Positions 8,966 to 19,374 of a stretch of DNA of 64,000 nt are shown here, piece after piece. Source of the stretch: Ichthyophis bannanicus (Eukaryota > Chordata > Amphibia > Gymnophiona > Ichthyophiidae); the NCBI GenBank assembly GCA_033557465.1, contig CM066051.1, forward strand, positions 105,687,026-105,751,025, in the 5' to 3' direction. The translations under genes and the position numbers were made by a program. Below the pieces are notes generated by a model. It made no database searches. It was not told the origin of the DNA and saw nothing but the letters and a program-made list of their open reading frames with translations. Positions within the stretch are counted from its first letter, which is position 1, and every line of letters begins with the position of its first letter.

Positions 8966-10890
8966 GCCGTAAGCGAGAATCGAGCCACCTGAGGCATCTG
9001 CAGCGGCCCCTGCCGAAGGAGATCCGGCCGAGGAGGAAGGAGCCACGGATCGGCCACACTCAACTGCACCAGATCCGCATACCAAGGCCGACGAGGCCAG
9101 TCCGGGGCAATCAGAACCACGGGACCCGGATGCCGTTCGATCCACTGTACCAGGCGACCCAGCAGAGCCCACGGAGGAAAGACATAGAGCAGCCCGTACC
9201 TTGGCCACCTTTGTGCCAATGCATCGAGGCCTTCCGACATGCGTTCCCGACGCCTGCTGAAGAACCTTTCGACCTGCGCGGACTCGAAGGTCGCCATGAG
9301 GTCCATTATCGGCAGACCCCAACGACGGACCAGCAACGCAAATACCTCGGGATGTAGAGACCACTCTCCGGGGTCTAGCCTGCGATGACTCAGAAAGTCC
9401 GCCTCCACATTGTGAACCACCGCGATATGCTGGGCCGACAGACACTGAAGATGCCGCTCTGCCCAATCCAGAAGCAGATCCGCCTCCGCTTCCAACGCCG
9501 CGCTGCCTGTGCCTCCCTGGTGATTTATGTAGGCTACCGTGGAGGCATTGTCGGATAGCACCCTGACCGCCGCTCCCTGCAGCCAAGGCTGAAACGCTGT
9601 CAGAGCCAACCACACGGCTCTCATTTCCAGTCGGTTGATGGACCACCGGCTCTCCCGCGAGGACCATTGGCCCTGAGCAATCTGGCCCTCGCAATGAGCC
9701 CCCCAGCCGCTCAAACTGGCATCCGTCATCAGCAGATGCCAGACGGGAGACTCCAAGGGCATACCGTTCGCCAGAGAGCGCCGACGCAACCACCAGCGAA
9801 GGCTGCGCCGAACCCCCAAGGGGCAAACTAACTGATGAGCTAGCGAGTCGGACTGATGACACCATCGACGCAGCAGCGCTCGCTGCAGGGGCCGCATGTG
9901 CACCCTTGCCCACGGAACTACCTCGATGGTCGCCGCCATCGTGCCGAGAAGCTGAAGGTATTGCCAAGCCGAGGACGCCCGTCTCGCTAGAAACTGCTCC
10001 ACCAGCCGCCTCAGGGCCCGCGCTCTGTGCACTGGGAGAAAAACCTTCCCGTTGCCGGACTCGAAACGCGCCCCCAAATACTCCAAGGTCTGCGAGGGAA
10101 GAAGACTGCTCTTCGCCCGATTGACCACCCAGCCTAACGACTGCAAAGCCTGTACGACCTGCGCCGTCGCCCGGAGACTCTCCTCCCTCGACTTCGCCCG
10201 GATCAACCAGTCATCGAGATAGGGATGCACGAGGACACCCTCCTTCCGCAGGAACGCCGCTACCACCACCATGATCTTCGTGAAGACCCGTGGCGCCGTC
10301 GCTAGGCCGAAGGGCATGGCTTGAAACTGAAAATGGCCCATCGGCAGCGCAAACCGCAGAAATCTTTGATGTTCCCGGCAAATGGGAATGTGCAAATAGG
10401 CCTCCGTAAGGTCTAGGGATGTTAGGAATTCCCCCTCGCGGACCGCCGCTATGACCGAGCGCAGCGTTTCCATGCGAAAATGCGACACCCGGAGGCACCG
10501 ATTCACTCTCTTTAAATCCAGGATTGGTCGAAAGGTGCCCTCCTTTTTCGGCACTACGAAGTAGATGGAGTATCGACCGGACCCTAACTGCCCCTCCGGC
10601 ACGGGGGCGACCGCCCGGAGCCGAAGCAGCCGGGAAAGTGTATCAGATATGACTCGTCGTTTCCAGGGAGCGCTGCACGGGGACATAACGAAGGAATCGA
10701 GCACCAGTCGATGTAGCTCGAGCGCATATCCCTCTCGTATCACTTCTAACACCCACCGATCGGATGTGATAGCGGCCCAGGCAGGGTAGAAATCCCACAG
10801 TCTGCCCCCTACGGGAATCACCGCCACCGGAGCCGGCCTCGCTTCATTGTGACTTTTTGGGGGACCTGCGCCTGGAAGGAGCCAAAACCT
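8941..10890 (-). CDS. DIRS-A1 reverse transcriptase / RNase H / methyltransferase-like polyprotein
   Basis: Copies the element RNA into DNA. Domains in order, counted from the GTG at 10827: a leader with WVLEVIREGYAL; RT with VVPKKEGTFRPILDL, LDLTEAYLHIPI and the catalytic YLDDWLIRA near residue 205; the connection region; RNase H with LLMTDASLSGWGAH, a Glu in RLEMRAVWLAL and VLSDNASTVAYINHQGG; then a C-terminal Dam-like methyltransferase domain with DLMATFESAQVERFF and YVFPPWALLG, as known in DIRS elements. It ends LTAWLLRGRE. There is no ATG near the start. The frame is open back to the gag stop and is the same frame as gag, so a single TAG (10891-10893) separates the two. Expression as a gag-pol readthrough product is plausible. 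Confidence 0.88.
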   Translation of the reverse strand, partial: RFWLLPGAGPPKSHNEARPAPVAVIPVGGRLWDFYPAWAAITSDRWVLEVIREGYALELHRLVLDSFVMSPCSAPWKRRVISDTLSRLLRLRAVAPVPEGQLGSGRYSIYFVVPKKEGTFRPILDLKRVNRCLRVSHFRMETLRSVIAAVREGEFLTSLDLTEAYLHIPICREHQRFLRFALPMGHFQFQAMPFGLATAPRVFTKIMVVVAAFLRKEGVLVHPYLDDWLIRAKSREESLRATAQVVQALQSLGWVVNRAKSSLLPSQTLEYLGARFESGNGKVFLPVHRARALRRLVEQFLARRASSAWQYLQLLGTMAATIEVVPWARVHMRPLQRALLRRWCHQSDSLAHQLVCPLGVRRSLRWWLRRRSLANGMPLESPVWHLLMTDASLSGWGAHCEGQIAQGQWSSRESRWSINRLEMRAVWLALTAFQPWLQGAAVRVLSDNASTVAYINHQGGTGSAALEAEADLLLDWAERHLQCLSAQHIAVVHNVEADFLSHRRLDPGEWSLHPEVFALLVRRWGLPIMDLMATFESAQVERFFSRRRERMSEGLDALAQRWPRYGLLYVFPPWALLGRLVQWIERHPGPVVLIAPDWPRRPWYADLVQLSVADPWLLPPRPDLLRQGPLQMPQVARFSLTAWLLRGRE

Positions 10891-12311
10891 CTACCTGCCC
10901 CCCCGAAATCCGCGGAAACTCTGTCCGCGCCCCAGGTATCTGGAACGCTGGGACTGACCAAAGCGGGAGGCACGAAACCTCTGAAAGGACTGCTGAGACC
11001 CCCGGAAGGTGAAGGTCGGCTTCCCCTGCTTGGGCTTATCCTCCGGAAGCCGACCCCCCTTAGAATCTCCGAGATCTTTTACCAACCTATCCAAGTCCTC
11101 TCCAAATAACTGCCTGCCCTTAAATGGCAGCTTACTAAGGCGAGCTTTAGAAGAGCCATCAGCCGCCCAATTGCGTAACCAAAGAGAATGACGCGCCGCT
11201 ACCACCGACGCCATGCCGTTAGCTAACCCCCTAATGAGGTCATAGTGGATATCTGCCAAATAAGCGGTACCCGACTCTAATCTGGATGCCGCGGCCTCTT
11301 GTTCCGCTGACTGGGGCCCCTGGAACTGTTGAGACCAGCGGAGGCAGCCGCACGCCACCCAGGCCCCGGCCACCGCCGCCTGCATTGACAGGGCAGCAAC
11401 ATCAAACGCCTGTCTCAACAAGCTATCAACTTTCCGATCCTGCGGGTCCTTCAACGCCGCAGCACCTTCCACCGGGATAGTAGTCCGTTTAGTAACCGCG
11501 GAAACTGCCGCGTCCACCTTCGGCGAACGAAAGAGCTCTCTATCAGCCTCCGACAGAGGATACAATTTAGGCAACAGTCTAGCCCCGCGCAAAGCGGACT
11601 CTGGACTGTTCCACTCCTCCTGGATCATAGCTTTAAAAACCCAATGGAGCGGAAAGACTCTGTGGGAAGTGCGCACCGCCTGCATCAAGGGATCCTCCAA
11701 CTTGTCCTCCGCAGTGGCATCTTCCACGGGTATGTTCAATACCTTGAGGGTTTCGGCAATCAGTGCCGGAAGTTCCTCTTTACGAAATACACGCACTATT
11801 CTACTACTCTGCTCGTCGTCCAACAACTCGCCGTCTTCTAAATCCTCCGCAGACTCCAGCTCGAGAGCCTCCCCCAGCCCCTCGTGGAACTCGTCCCCAG
11901 GAGGCGCAGAATCCGCAACACTCGGGGGCCGGCTCTTCTTTTGTGGACCAGTGTCTCCCTCCACTGAAAGTGGACGCTTTAGCCCACGGCGGGGCAGGAC
12001 CGAGCCTCCCCCCGCCGGCTGCAAGAGAGCCAGAGCCTCCTGCATGAGAGAGAAAAAGGCGGGTGGAACTCCCAGGGATCCCTCCTGGACGCCCCCCGCC
12101 AAAGGCGCTCCGTCACTGCAGAAATCCCCGGACCAAGGACCGTCTCTGCCTGCTCTGATGTCCCTTCTGTAGATGCAGGTGGGAGATCTGCACTGGAGCC
12201 CTCCAGAGAGTCCTCCATGCCAGCACCCACAGCAGAACAAGTGGCACAGACTCGGGCTTCCAAATTACTACTTCTACGAATGCCACAGACCAGACACCGA
12301 GGACCAGACAC
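10891..12311 (-). pseudogene. DIRS-A1 gag gene with one frameshift
   Basis: Structural protein of the element. The likely start is the ATG at 12311, MSGPRCLVCGIRRSS, an N-terminal CxxC ... CxxC zinc-ribbon-like motif shared with the A3 copy (MSARPQCVVCGSHRG). That frame breaks up after about residue 65. From about 12120 the homologous sequence continues in another frame, open to the stop at 10891: FFSLMQEALALL, VDAAVSAVTKRTTIPVEG, then ESGTAYLADIHYDLIRGLAN and LSKLPFKGRQLFGEDLD, ending in an Arg/Gly/Phe-rich tail (GRGQSFRGFRGGR). A3 keeps zinc ribbon and LMQ-like region in one frame, so the break in A1 is a lesion and not the family's design. The tail resembles RNA-binding RGG sequence. Confidence 0.75.
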
Positions 12312-13153
12312 CGAGGACTATGCACACAGCCCTTTGCCAGCAAAGCAGGAACCCCTTGCTGAAGCAAACAGAGCAGAAAAAAAAAAATCGCGATTTTAAA
12401 AGTGCTCAAAAACGCTCCAAATTGCAGGATTAGATAGAGCTGGAGTCAATTAGCTGATATCTGACCAAGAAATGCAAAAACGAAGCTCCTATCCCTAAAA
12501 AAAACATGAAGAAAAACAACTTTGAAAAAAATCCAAAATGGCCGCCGGACCCGATCCCGCCAAAAAAAGGACCAGAAAAAATACCCAAAAGGTCTAAAAC
12601 ACTCCCCAGAGCTGATTCCAGGCCACCCCAAGGCCTCCACCACTGCCTTTAGAAAGAAAAAGCTTCAAACTCTACTCACCCACACACAGGAGTGGAGGGG
12701 GGGGTCAAAACACTGAGAGTGCTGTCCAGCGTGCCTGTCACAAGCTCTGAGTAGCAGTTATCAGAGTCAATAACAGAGTAATAACCACTCAGGGCAGCTC
12801 GGGGAACCCCTAAATCAGTCAGGGGACCCTCAGAGCCTACTGCTGTATTCAATTGCTGCCTGTAATTGTCTTCAACCTTCTCCTCACCCACCAAGGGGGT
12901 TCGGTAGAAAGGAGACCTGTGTCCTGTGCAGCTCCCCTGCTTGTTTGACCTATGGGGAGACTGACAGAGAGAGACAGAGAGAAAAAAAACAGATTAGAGA
13001 AAGACAGAAGGGACACAGTCAAAGATTTCCTCCACAGCAGCAGCCCAGCACCTAAATCTAGAAAATAATAAAACACTAAAGCTCTGCTTATTTGTTCCTA
13101 AGGAGCCCAGTTCTGGGCTCTGACTTCCAAGCTGCTTGGAGACTGAGATACTG
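12312..13153 (-). other. DIRS-A1 untranslated leader
   Basis: About 840 bases between gag and the right terminal repeat with no convincing coding. It holds A-rich stretches (12480-12600), a g-run near 12697 and a purine-rich tract near 12960-13000. This is the expected place for the element's promoter, but no specific motif can be assigned. Confidence 0.5.
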
Positions 13154-13268
13154 CTGATGTGTGGGCGGTCCTTGGGGCTGCATATAGCTGGATGATCAAA
13201 GAGATGAAGATGTTCAGTCTCCAAAGCTGCTGGTGGAGGTTCACAACTCTATGGTTCCGGGACTGGAC
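13154..13268 (-). repeat. DIRS-A1 right inverted terminal repeat (115 bp)
   Basis: Reverse complement of 7295-7409. The short terminal extension gagggacgctaaggaag follows and then agt (13288-13290), the triplet also found at the left end. Confidence 0.9.
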
Positions 13269-13290
13269 TAGAGGGACGCTAAGGAAGAGT

Positions 13291-15089
13291 CTTTGTGGGG
13301 GATCTTCGGTCAGTCGGCGTGTAGGGGCAGGAAAACATGCTCATTGGGATCTCTGTGACACCGGTTTCTTTTGTTTTGTTTTCGTGATGGGTTTCAGGAT
13401 GTCCGCGGTGAAAGCGGTGTGCGCCGCATGTGGGAACCACCGAGGGACCTTGTCAGCAGTGGAGTTTTGCCATGCCTACATTGAGAAGGGCTGGCTTGCA
13501 CAGACTGTAATGGAGAGTGGGTAATCCACTGCAGGGGACTCCCAAGCTGCGACAGAGGATTCCTCTTAGTTTTCTCAGACAGCTCCCACAGCCGTGGAGC
13601 CTGCAGTTTTGGCAAGAACCATGGACATTTTGTCTTCTGCGCAGGAAGGAGAAGATTTCCCCTCTGCAGGGCAGCAGCCATTGTCCCTTGCTGCAGGAAG
13701 CTTGCAGGAGGAGCCCCAGTCTAAGCAACTGGCTTCAGTTCCTGTATTCTCTCCAGATTTTGTGCTGCTTCTTCACTGGGCCTACTGCATGAAGCAGGGC
13801 CTGGTGGTTCTTTAGCTGGCACCTTGACAGCTCCTTTGGTGCTCCCAGAATCTTTGTCTCGTACAAAGGAGCTCTCTGAACCTTCTGCCAAATGCCCTAG
13901 CTTGGAGGAGGAACCAGCAGAAGATCAAATGTTGGTTCTGTCTGGAGCCTTCGAGGATCTTCTAGAGGGTCCCTCAGGACTTTGGGGAGATACCCTTCCA
14001 ATGGAACTGGAGGAGGGAGAGATCCCTCTGGGGGAAGACATTATTAGGGTGTTCTGCTGGGAAGAGTTAAGGTCCTTCATTAGAGGTATTGAATATTCCC
14101 TTTAATTCCCCAGTAGTGCAGGCAGCGCTGGAAAATCCCCTGTTGCAGAGCATTCCTGCACCTCGGGTTTCCTTCCCAGTACATAGAGGATAAAGGCAAT
14201 GATTGATGCGGAATGGGAAGTACAGGAAGCCAGCTTGCGGGGAGGTAAGACAATGTCTTGCTTGTACCCCATTCCTCCGATGGAGAGAGATCTCTTCAAG
14301 TTGCTGAAGATAGATACTTTGGTTTCCATGGTTACCAAGAAGATGATCAATTTCGGTTGAGGGAGGAGCTGCCTTAAAGGACACTCAGGATAGGAAACTG
14401 GAAACTCTGCTAAAGCAGGCCTCTGAGATCAATGCCATGATATTGCAGGCCTCCATCTGTGGTGCTTATGTGGCTCAAGCATGCTTAAGGTGGGCATAGA
14501 GCTTGCCTGATTCAGAGTCAGGTCCTCAAAAGCACCGTCTGAAGCGGCTATGTTAGATTTTAGCTCCACGTATCTGGCGGATGCATTCTATGACTTGGTA
14601 AGAGCCTCTACTAAGAGCATGGCTTTGATTGTCTCAGCAAGGTGGTTCCTCTGGCTGCATAATTGGTCCACGGATGTGTCTTCTAAGATTCAGCTCAGTA
14701 AACTTCCCTTTAAGGGTAAGCTGTTCTTTGGAGAGGAGTTGGAGAAATTGGTAACAGATCTAGGAGAAACCAAAGGGGCCAGACTTTTGGAGGATAAGCG
14801 TAAGGGTGCAAAGGCTTTAGCTCCAGTCAGGGAGCCGTTCAGAGATTTCCGGAGGTTTGGCACACTCCGCTTTGCTCCTTTCACTTGCTACCCCTCCAGG
14901 GGCATTCTTTTCGAGGTGCTAGAGGAACAGGTAGAGGCTATTATTTGGGAGCTGTGGCAGCCTTCAAGGAGCTACAATGAAGTGAGGGGGACCCAAGAGG
15001 AGTTGATACTAGTAGACAGTTGGCTACAACAATTTTACTGCGCTTGGGTCCAGACTACTTCTAATCAGTGGGTGTTAGAAGTGATTTGA
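13291..15089 (+). pseudogene. DIRS-A2 leader and decayed gag
   Basis: The gag start MSAVKAVCAACGNHRGTL (from about 13399) keeps the CxxC pair of the family N-terminus. Frames then break. Later pieces are at 13824-14105, with the acidic run MELEEGEIPLGED, and at 14550-15089, with STYLADAFYDLVRASTKSM and LSKLPFKGKLFFGEELE matching the gag segments of A1 and A3. The end merges into WVLEVI near 15070, the first conserved polymerase motif. It is non-functional. Confidence 0.75.
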
Positions 15090-15260
15090 GAAGGGTAAAT
15101 GCTGGAGCTGGCTCAGCCTGTCTCAGATGCTTTTATGTTGTCCTCATGCAAGGCTCCAGCCAAGCTAATAGCAGTAGCAGGCATGCTACAGAGGCTCATA
15201 CAATTGAAGGCAGAGGTCGAAGTTTTCCCAAACTAGTGCGGTCAAAGTCGATACTCCATT

Positions 15261-15340
15261 TTCTCCAGGACCAAGCAGGAAGTCAGTCCTCACATATGGG
15301 TGACGTCGGCGCCGACGGAGACCTCGTGCGGAGCATTTCC
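15261..15340 (+). repeat. DIRS-B1 left inverted repeat, first part
   Basis: Runs from tctccaggaccaagcagg to gagcatttcc, where a LINE was inserted; it resumes at 16360 (tttccccagctttcaaag) and continues to about 16440. It pairs with 20740-20870. Confidence 0.85.
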
Positions 15341-16359
15341 ATGCTACCACACATAAAACAAACCGTAAAAACCATCTACTATAAACTTAAAACTATTCAG
15401 CACCTAAGGCCACTCCTCGAAACACAAGATTTTAGATCTGTAGTAAATACACTAATCACCCCCCACTTCGACTACTGCAATAGTCTATTAATAGGCCTCC
15501 CTCAAAAAAACACATACCTCCTCCAAAGAGCTCAAAACATCTGTGCAAAAGTAATAGCTAAAGCCCGTCTATCGGACCACGTAACCCCAATACTGCTAGA
15601 ACTACACTGGCTCCCAATAAACAGCCGAATCAGATACAAAATTATCCTAACAACCTTTAAACTCATAAAAGACATAGCCCCCTCACACCTATCCACACTA
15701 CTGCATTCACCAACCGAAACTAGATCACACAGACAAAACGCAGCCCATTCCCTTATCACACCAAAAGCTTTCAGGAAGACAAAGAAAACCACTAGCTCCA
15801 GAGCATTCACATTCACTGCCCCTACGCTCTGGAACGACCTCCCAATAGACCTTCGCATCATAAAAGACCTCTCTCAGTTCAGGAAAGAACTAAATACTTA
15901 CCTATTTACTGAACACTTTGAAATCCCATATTCCCCCAAAACACCTCCATAACAACCATGGACTTACACACACAAAACCCCCATACTCAAAACTAAATAA
16001 CTCTCATTCCCTGACTGCCACCCCCACACACACTCCCTACTTACGACATAAAAGGAAATAAATTCCAATACCTAATTACACATGCCCTACACACAACACT
16101 CAACCACTGTAAATATCCAATGTAAATAATTTAATGGTTGTATTATTAATATCTCATAAAGTTCAAGTTTATTATTCAATGTAAATAGTTGAACCTGACC
16201 GTACAATGTAAATAGTTGAATCCGATTGTTCAATGTAAATGTATACAACTGTGTACAATTGTTAAGATGTTTCATGTAAACCGCCCTTGATCGCTGGAAG
16301 GGGCGGTATAGAAGAAAATAGATAGATAGATAAATAAATAAATAAATAAATAAAATAAA
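15341..16359 (+). mobile_element. L2-like LINE 3' end, inserted in the DIRS-B1 repeat
   Basis: A 1-kb, 5'-truncated LINE flanked by tttcc on both sides (15336-15340 and 16360-16364). The mirror copy of the repeat at the right end shows the uninterrupted site (catttccccagc). It encodes the C-terminal part of an RT, has a 3' UTR with four short repeats of caatgtaaata (16110-16250), and ends in the hairpin-like gtaaaccgcccttgatcgc ... ggggcggtata followed by (ataa)n. The SINE at 40621-40918 and fragments at 18945, 27083 and 41395 share this tail. Confidence 0.85.
15350..15952 (+). pseudogene. LINE RT C-terminal part (L2/CR1-like), 5'-truncated
   Basis: An open frame from the insertion point to a stop at 15950-15952, about 200 residues. 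Conserved stretches are LITPHFDYCNSLLIGLP, LQRAQNICAKVI, DHVTPILLELHWLP and YKIILTTFKLIKDIAPSHL, then APTLWNDLPIDLR and the end region FRKELNTYLFTEHFE. These mark the thumb/C-terminal part of L2-group LINE polymerases. The catalytic palm is absent because of 5' truncation. The frame upstream of 15341 belongs to other elements and is not part of the protein. The lack of stops suggests a fairly recent copy. Confidence 0.75.
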
Positions 16360-16690
16360 TTTCCCCAGCTTTCAAAGAAAGCCTTTGGGAATTGCAGCGC
16401 GCATGCGCGGTCCCCTTCCCACCCAAGGGTGCCATCTTGCTCAGTCTTCTTTTTTCCGCGGAGCCCGACGGACGTAGTTCGTTTTTCCCCGAGGAAAAAG
16501 TTGATTTTCCCTGTTTTTCTCTTTTTTCTCCGGTTCGACGCCGGATCCTTTTCACGCTCGGACCGATACGCCGGTATCGAGTCCTTTTTTCTCTTTTTTG
16601 GTTTTTGTCCTTTGTGACTGGCGTTCGCGCCTTTTTTCTTTTTCCCTGGCAGCCCGGTCTTTTGACCTAGCAGGGGCCCTTTTTCCCCCG

Positions 16691-17323
16691 ATGGCTACCA
16701 GCGGGTTTAAGAAATGTGATCGGTGTAATAAACTTATGTCTCTTACCGACACTCATGACTGCTGCCTCCGCTGCCTCGAACCCGATCATGACCCGATGAT
16801 CTGTGGTCCGTGTGGCAAAATGTCCTCGAAGGCGTTGAGGAGTCGGCAGGCCTTGTCCACTGGTATTTGGGAGTGCTCGAAGTTTATCTCTCGAGCAGCC
16901 TACGATGGCTTTGAGGCTTCGGCCCGAGTAGCCGGGGCCGGCATCGGTGCCCGCCAACAGGCTTGGCTACAGTCATCCGACCTCGAGCCTTGGGTTCAGG
17001 ACAAGTTGGTTGATGTCCCCTGCGGGGGTGAAAACCTTTTTGGCAAACCCATGGCTAAAAAGGCTGCTGAGCTCGAGACAGAGACTCTCACCAGGACTAG
17101 GCTGTCCAGGAAAACCTCTGCCCCTTCTCAGAAAAAGAAGGGCTCGGGAAAAAAAACCTTTTACCCAAGGAAGTCGTCTGCCTATAAACAATACCCTCAT
17201 TATCAGGCCTCTGCAGCTCCCCAACAGGATCAGCAGGCCAAGGGGCAGGGTCAAGGGCCCCGTAGGCAGAAGGCCCCCAAGCCACCTACACCGGCCCCTG
17301 CTCAGCAGGGTGGGGGGTTTTGA
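16691..17323 (+). CDS. DIRS-B1 gag-like protein, 210 aa, internally shortened
   Basis: Starts at ATGGCTACC. The N-terminus has a zinc-binding pattern: GFKKCDRCNKLMSLTDTHD, then CLRCLEPDHD and ICGPCGKMSSK. It then passes directly (about residue 55) to a segment homologous to the late part of A-family gag (SRAAYDGFEASARVAGAG, then LVDVPCGGENLFGKP), and ends in a basic, Gln- and Pro-rich tail. The related copy B2 has a longer middle region (38330-39257), so B1 appears to have lost most of the gag middle while remaining open. The polymerase frame overlaps the gag end in the +1 frame. A functional capsid is doubtful. Confidence 0.65.
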   Translation: MATSGFKKCDRCNKLMSLTDTHDCCLRCLEPDHDPMICGPCGKMSSKALRSRQALSTGIWECSKFISRAAYDGFEASARVAGAGIGARQQAWLQSSDLEPWVQDKLVDVPCGGENLFGKPMAKKAAELETETLTRTRLSRKTSAPSQKKKGSGKKTFYPRKSSAYKQYPHYQASAAPQQDQQAKGQGQGPRRQKAPKPPTPAPAQQGGGF

Positions 17324-19374
17324 CTCAGAAAGCATAGCCTCTCCTCCTCAGCTGGCTTCTCTCAGCAAAGGAGGCCGGCTGGCCCACTTTGCCCACAGGT
17401 GGTCAGCCGTCACATCAGATACCTGGGTTCTTCATATAGTCCAAAAGGGCTATCTTCTCCATTTTCACCAGGTACCTCCCTCCTATTTTCCAGGGGAGCC
17501 TCCAAGACTCCCTCTGCACAGGGACCTACTCCTTCAGGAGTTAGCAAGTCTGCTAAAGGATCAGGCTGTGGAACTGGTGCCCCACCACCTGAGAGGTCAC
17601 GGCTTTTATTCCAGGTACTTTCTGGTACCAAAAAGAACAGGAGGCCTCAGACCCATCCTAGACTTGCGCAACCTCAAGTTCCTGGAGAGGGAAAAGTTCA
17701 AGATGCTTACCCTTGGAATCCTGCTGCCCTACCTCCAGCAGGGAGACTGGCTATGCTCCTTAGATCTAAAGGATGTGTATACTCACATCCTTATTCATCC
17801 AGACCACAGACAATATCTCAGATTTGTTGTGGGGGGAAACCACTATCAGTACAGAGTACTACCCTTTGGCCTGTCCTCCGCTCCCAGGGTGTTCACCAAG
17901 TGCCTGGCAGTGGTGGCGGCCTACCTGAGGCTTCAGGGTCTTTTTGTGTTTCCGTTCCTGGACGACTGGCTCATCAGGGGCCAATCTTCCCAGGAGGCCA
18001 ATCAAGCCACCCTTCGCACTGTGGCTCTACTTCAGCACTTGGGGTTTGTCATAAACTTCGCAAAGTCCACTTTGCTCCCGTCCCAGAACTTAGAATTCAT
18101 AGGGGCCAGACTGGACACTCTTCAAGCAAAGGCTTTTCTGCCTCTGGACAGAGCCCACAGGTTGATGGATCTGGCCAGGCAGTTTTGCAGCAATTCCCTG
18201 GTCTCTGCCAGGCAATTCCTGAGACTACTCGGCCATATGGCTTCCACGGTTCATGTCACCCCCAATGCCCGCCTGCACATGCGGCCTGCTCAGTGGAGCC
18301 TTCGCACTCAGTGGCATCAGGCCACGGGGAGCCTAGCGGACTCAGTAATGATATCAGGCCTGCTAGTCTCCTCTCTGCAATGGTGGCTTCATCTTCTGAA
18401 TCTGGTACTCAGAGTGGTTTTTCAATCCCCTCCGCATTCTCAAGTGCTGACAACAGATGCTTCTCTTCTCGGTTGGGGAGCACATTGCCAGGGGGCATGT
18501 ACTCAGGGTCTCTGGACCCCTTGGGAGGCTGCTCAACAGATCAACTTCCTGGAGCTACGGGCGATACGCCTAGCTCTGAGAGCCTTCTCCCATCTCGCCT
18601 CTCACCAGTCTGTACTGGTCCAGACGGACAATCAAGTTGCCATGTTCTACGTGAACAAGCAAGGCGGCACAGGCTCCTTCCTTCTATGTCAGGAGGCACA
18701 ACAGCTGTGCTCTTGGGCCGTCACTCACGGAATCCTCCTAAAGGCTGTTTACCTCCCAGGTCAAGACAATTACCTGGCGGACAGACTGAGCAGAATCCTG
18801 CAACCACACGAATGGAGGTTGAACCCGTTGGTGGTTCAGCAGATCTTTCTCAGGTGGGGCCTCCCCACCATGGATCTTTTTGCCAGTCCTCTGAACTGGC
18901 AACTCCCGAGATTCTGCTCCAGACAACCGCATCCTCTCAGAGTATTTATTTATTTATTTATTTTATACACATTTATATACCGCATCTTCCAAGGTTCAGT
19001 TGCGGTTTACAATGAACAAATAATTAACAAATCAAGTTTGTTTTACAGTGAACGTCATATTATAACAGAACATATTTACAAGAGTAGCAGCGGATGCGTT
19101 TCTGATCTTGTGGTCTACAGGCCTACTGTATGCATTTCCTCCCACGCCACTAGTGTCCAGAACGCTGTTCAAAGTCCTCAAGGACGGGGCTTCATTGATC
19201 CTGATAGCCCCCAGGTGGCCGAGGCAACCGTGGTTCCCGCTTCTGCTGCAGCTAGCAGTGGACACCCCTCTTCCTCTGGGGTTTCAACACGATCTCCTGT
19301 CTCAGGATCAGGGGACTCTCTTGCACCCCAACCTCCAGTCCCTTCATCTGATGGCCTGGCTGCTGAAAGGGTAG
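17324..19374 (+). pseudogene. DIRS-B1 RT / RNase H / methyltransferase-like gene, split by a SINE-type insertion
   Basis: Coding is open from before 17324 to 18944. RT has WVLHIVQKGYLLHF, YFLVPKRTGGLRPILDL, SLDLKDVYTHILIH and the catalytic FLDDWLIRG near 17960. RNase H has VLTTDASLLGWGAH, LELRAIRLAL and VQTDNQVAMFYVNKQGG. The Dam-like domain begins TMDLFASPLNWQ. The insertion at 18945-19080 plus its 6-bp duplication adds 142 bases and shifts the frame. The gene continues in a new frame with STGLLYAFPPTPLV and APRWPRQPWFPLLLQ to a stop at 19372-19374. Without the insertion the gene would be open throughout, so this is a single event in an otherwise well-kept gene. Confidence 0.85.
18945..19080 (-). 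mobile_element. SINE/LINE 3'-end insertion in DIRS-B1 pol
   Basis: 136 bases in minus orientation, flanked by agagta (18939-18944 and 19081-19086). On the plus strand it starts with the (attt)n tail, then tataccgcatcttccaagg ... gcggttta, the tail shared with the LINE at 15341-16359. Too short to decide between a SINE and a truncated LINE. Confidence 0.85.

Larger units (their letters stand above)
7250..13290 (-). mobile_element. DIRS-A1: nearly intact DIRS retrotransposon
   Basis: About 6.04 kb, minus orientation, with all expected parts: 115-bp inverted terminal repeats (7295-7409 and 13154-13268), gag, RT/RNase H/methyltransferase-like, tyrosine recombinase, and an internal complementary region at 7804-7881. 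The repeats appear identical base for base, and RT and recombinase are uninterrupted. The one clear lesion is a frame change in gag near 12120. The triplet agt flanks both ends, and there is no longer duplication, as expected for insertion by a tyrosine recombinase. The host sequence is the leader of DIRS-A2. This is the youngest-looking large element in the window. Confidence 0.88.

Noticed and set aside
7904..9967. A 687-codon recombinase protein
   Set aside because: The upstream half overlaps RNase H and methyltransferase coding in another frame; homology to recombinases begins at the ATG at 8965.
17399..19015. A 538-codon plus-strand open frame
   Set aside because: It lies in another frame over the DIRS-B1 polymerase gene, whose conserved RT and RNase H motifs are in a different frame.
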